From assembly GCA_031213475.1 (NCBI GenBank), contig JARUPZ010000003.1, forward strand, positions 11,689,127 to 11,753,126: a stretch of DNA of 64,000 bases. The letters are read 5' to 3'. Of the stretch, positions 63,741 to 64,000 are shown piece by piece (position 1 is the first letter of the stretch; each line of letters opens with the position of its first letter). The translations under genes were made by a program, and so were the position numbers. The stretch comes from Nereocystis luetkeana. Its lineage: Eukaryota; Sar; Phaeophyceae; Laminariales; Laminariaceae. A model generated the notes under the pieces. The model worked only from the letters and a program-made list of their open reading frames with translations. It ran no database searches and was not told where the DNA came from.

Positions 63741-64000
63741 GTACGTAAAAAGAAACATAGAATGTCGCATGGTCGTTATCTGGGCGAACAAATATTTAGG
63801 AAACCAACCAATCCATGATTGGGGAAAAAAACTTTGCCACCAAAAAAACCGTTTCATGATGCTGCCTCTTAAAAATAAATAAAAAGCATCGATGTTGTGG
63901 CGTTGACCTATGCGCTGAAAAAAGGGTGGTACGGTAGATTTTTTATACTCGATCGTTTTCTCACGTGAGACAACAATAGTGATGCGTTCGAATCTGTACG
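63741..64000. other. Window end, nothing recognised
   Basis: AT-rich sequence with short ORFs. No repeat boundary or exon is seen. Confidence 0.4.

Larger units (their letters stand above)
52660..64000. other. Putative first intron of the SAC/FIG4 gene, or 3' flank of a truncated gene
   Basis: Begins GTGAGT. Filled by the hairpin-unit array (52889-61245), a MITE inside it, a family B copy, a repeat L copy and a second GC hairpin. No SAC-domain exon is recognisable in any frame. Confidence 0.5.

Noticed and set aside
1..64000. CRISPR array, rRNA operon, prokaryotic defence or phage island
   Set aside because: Coding genes have spliceosomal introns and organelle-targeting leaders; no regularly spaced direct repeats or rRNA signatures are present.

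Overview
This is a eukaryotic nuclear window. Its coding sequence sits in short exons joined by GT-AG introns (donors mostly GTGAGN, GTGYGY or GTATGT) and is embedded in large amounts of repetitive, low-complexity DNA. There are no bacterial-style operons, rRNA genes, recognisable tRNA genes or CRISPR arrays. The best lineage clue is a phosphoglycerate kinase with a mitochondrial-type presequence. That pattern is known from stramenopiles (diatoms, oomycetes, brown algae and relatives), so I infer a stramenopile, probably an alga with a repeat-rich genome. The species cannot be named from the sequence.

Five protein genes are recognisable by homology. (1) A VIT/CCC1-family vacuolar iron transporter, + strand, 8 exons, 292 aa, whose first two introns are about 17.0 kb and 6.7 kb. 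(2) COX10 (haem O synthase), - strand, 2 exons, 419 aa. (3) Phosphoglycerate kinase, + strand, 7 exons, 426 aa. (4) An EngB/YihA-type GTPase, - strand, one exon, 244 aa. (5) The first exon of a FIG4/SAC-type phosphoinositide phosphatase, + strand, whose remaining exons are not found before the window ends. COX10 and PGK are divergent over 357 bp. VIT and COX10 converge, as do PGK and EngB. COX10 (cytochrome oxidase haem), VIT (iron) and mitochondrial PGK share a loose metabolic theme, but nothing shows co-regulation.

Layout: 1-8.8 kb, noncoding, with decayed ORFs, a MITE and minisatellites. 8.8-35.35 kb, the VIT gene; its introns hold a nested transposon island (11.2-14.3 kb), a fold-back MITE (19.9-20.3 kb), a decayed LINE reverse transcriptase (20.5-21.2 kb), a TTA-flanked MITE (21.5-22.35 kb), a GATCTG array (28.4-29.4 kb) and a CAG-rich tandem repeat (29.5-30.8 kb). 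35.9-39.2 kb, COX10, with a GACCCG minisatellite in its intron. 39.6-45.6 kb, PGK, with two repeat elements in its introns. 46.0-46.8 kb, the EngB-like gene. 46.8-52.2 kb, mostly noncoding with one acidic broken ORF. 52.2-64 kb, the SAC exon followed by an array of about 1.1-kb hairpin-bearing units.

The most unusual content is the repeat biology. At least five short TIR families can be defined, several with target-site duplications confirmed against sister copies lacking the insertion. There is an apparently unclassified about 1.1-kb repeat unit with a GC-rich terminal hairpin. A dispersed word, TACCAGGTA/TACCTGGTA, occurs about 40 times, where chance predicts less than one.
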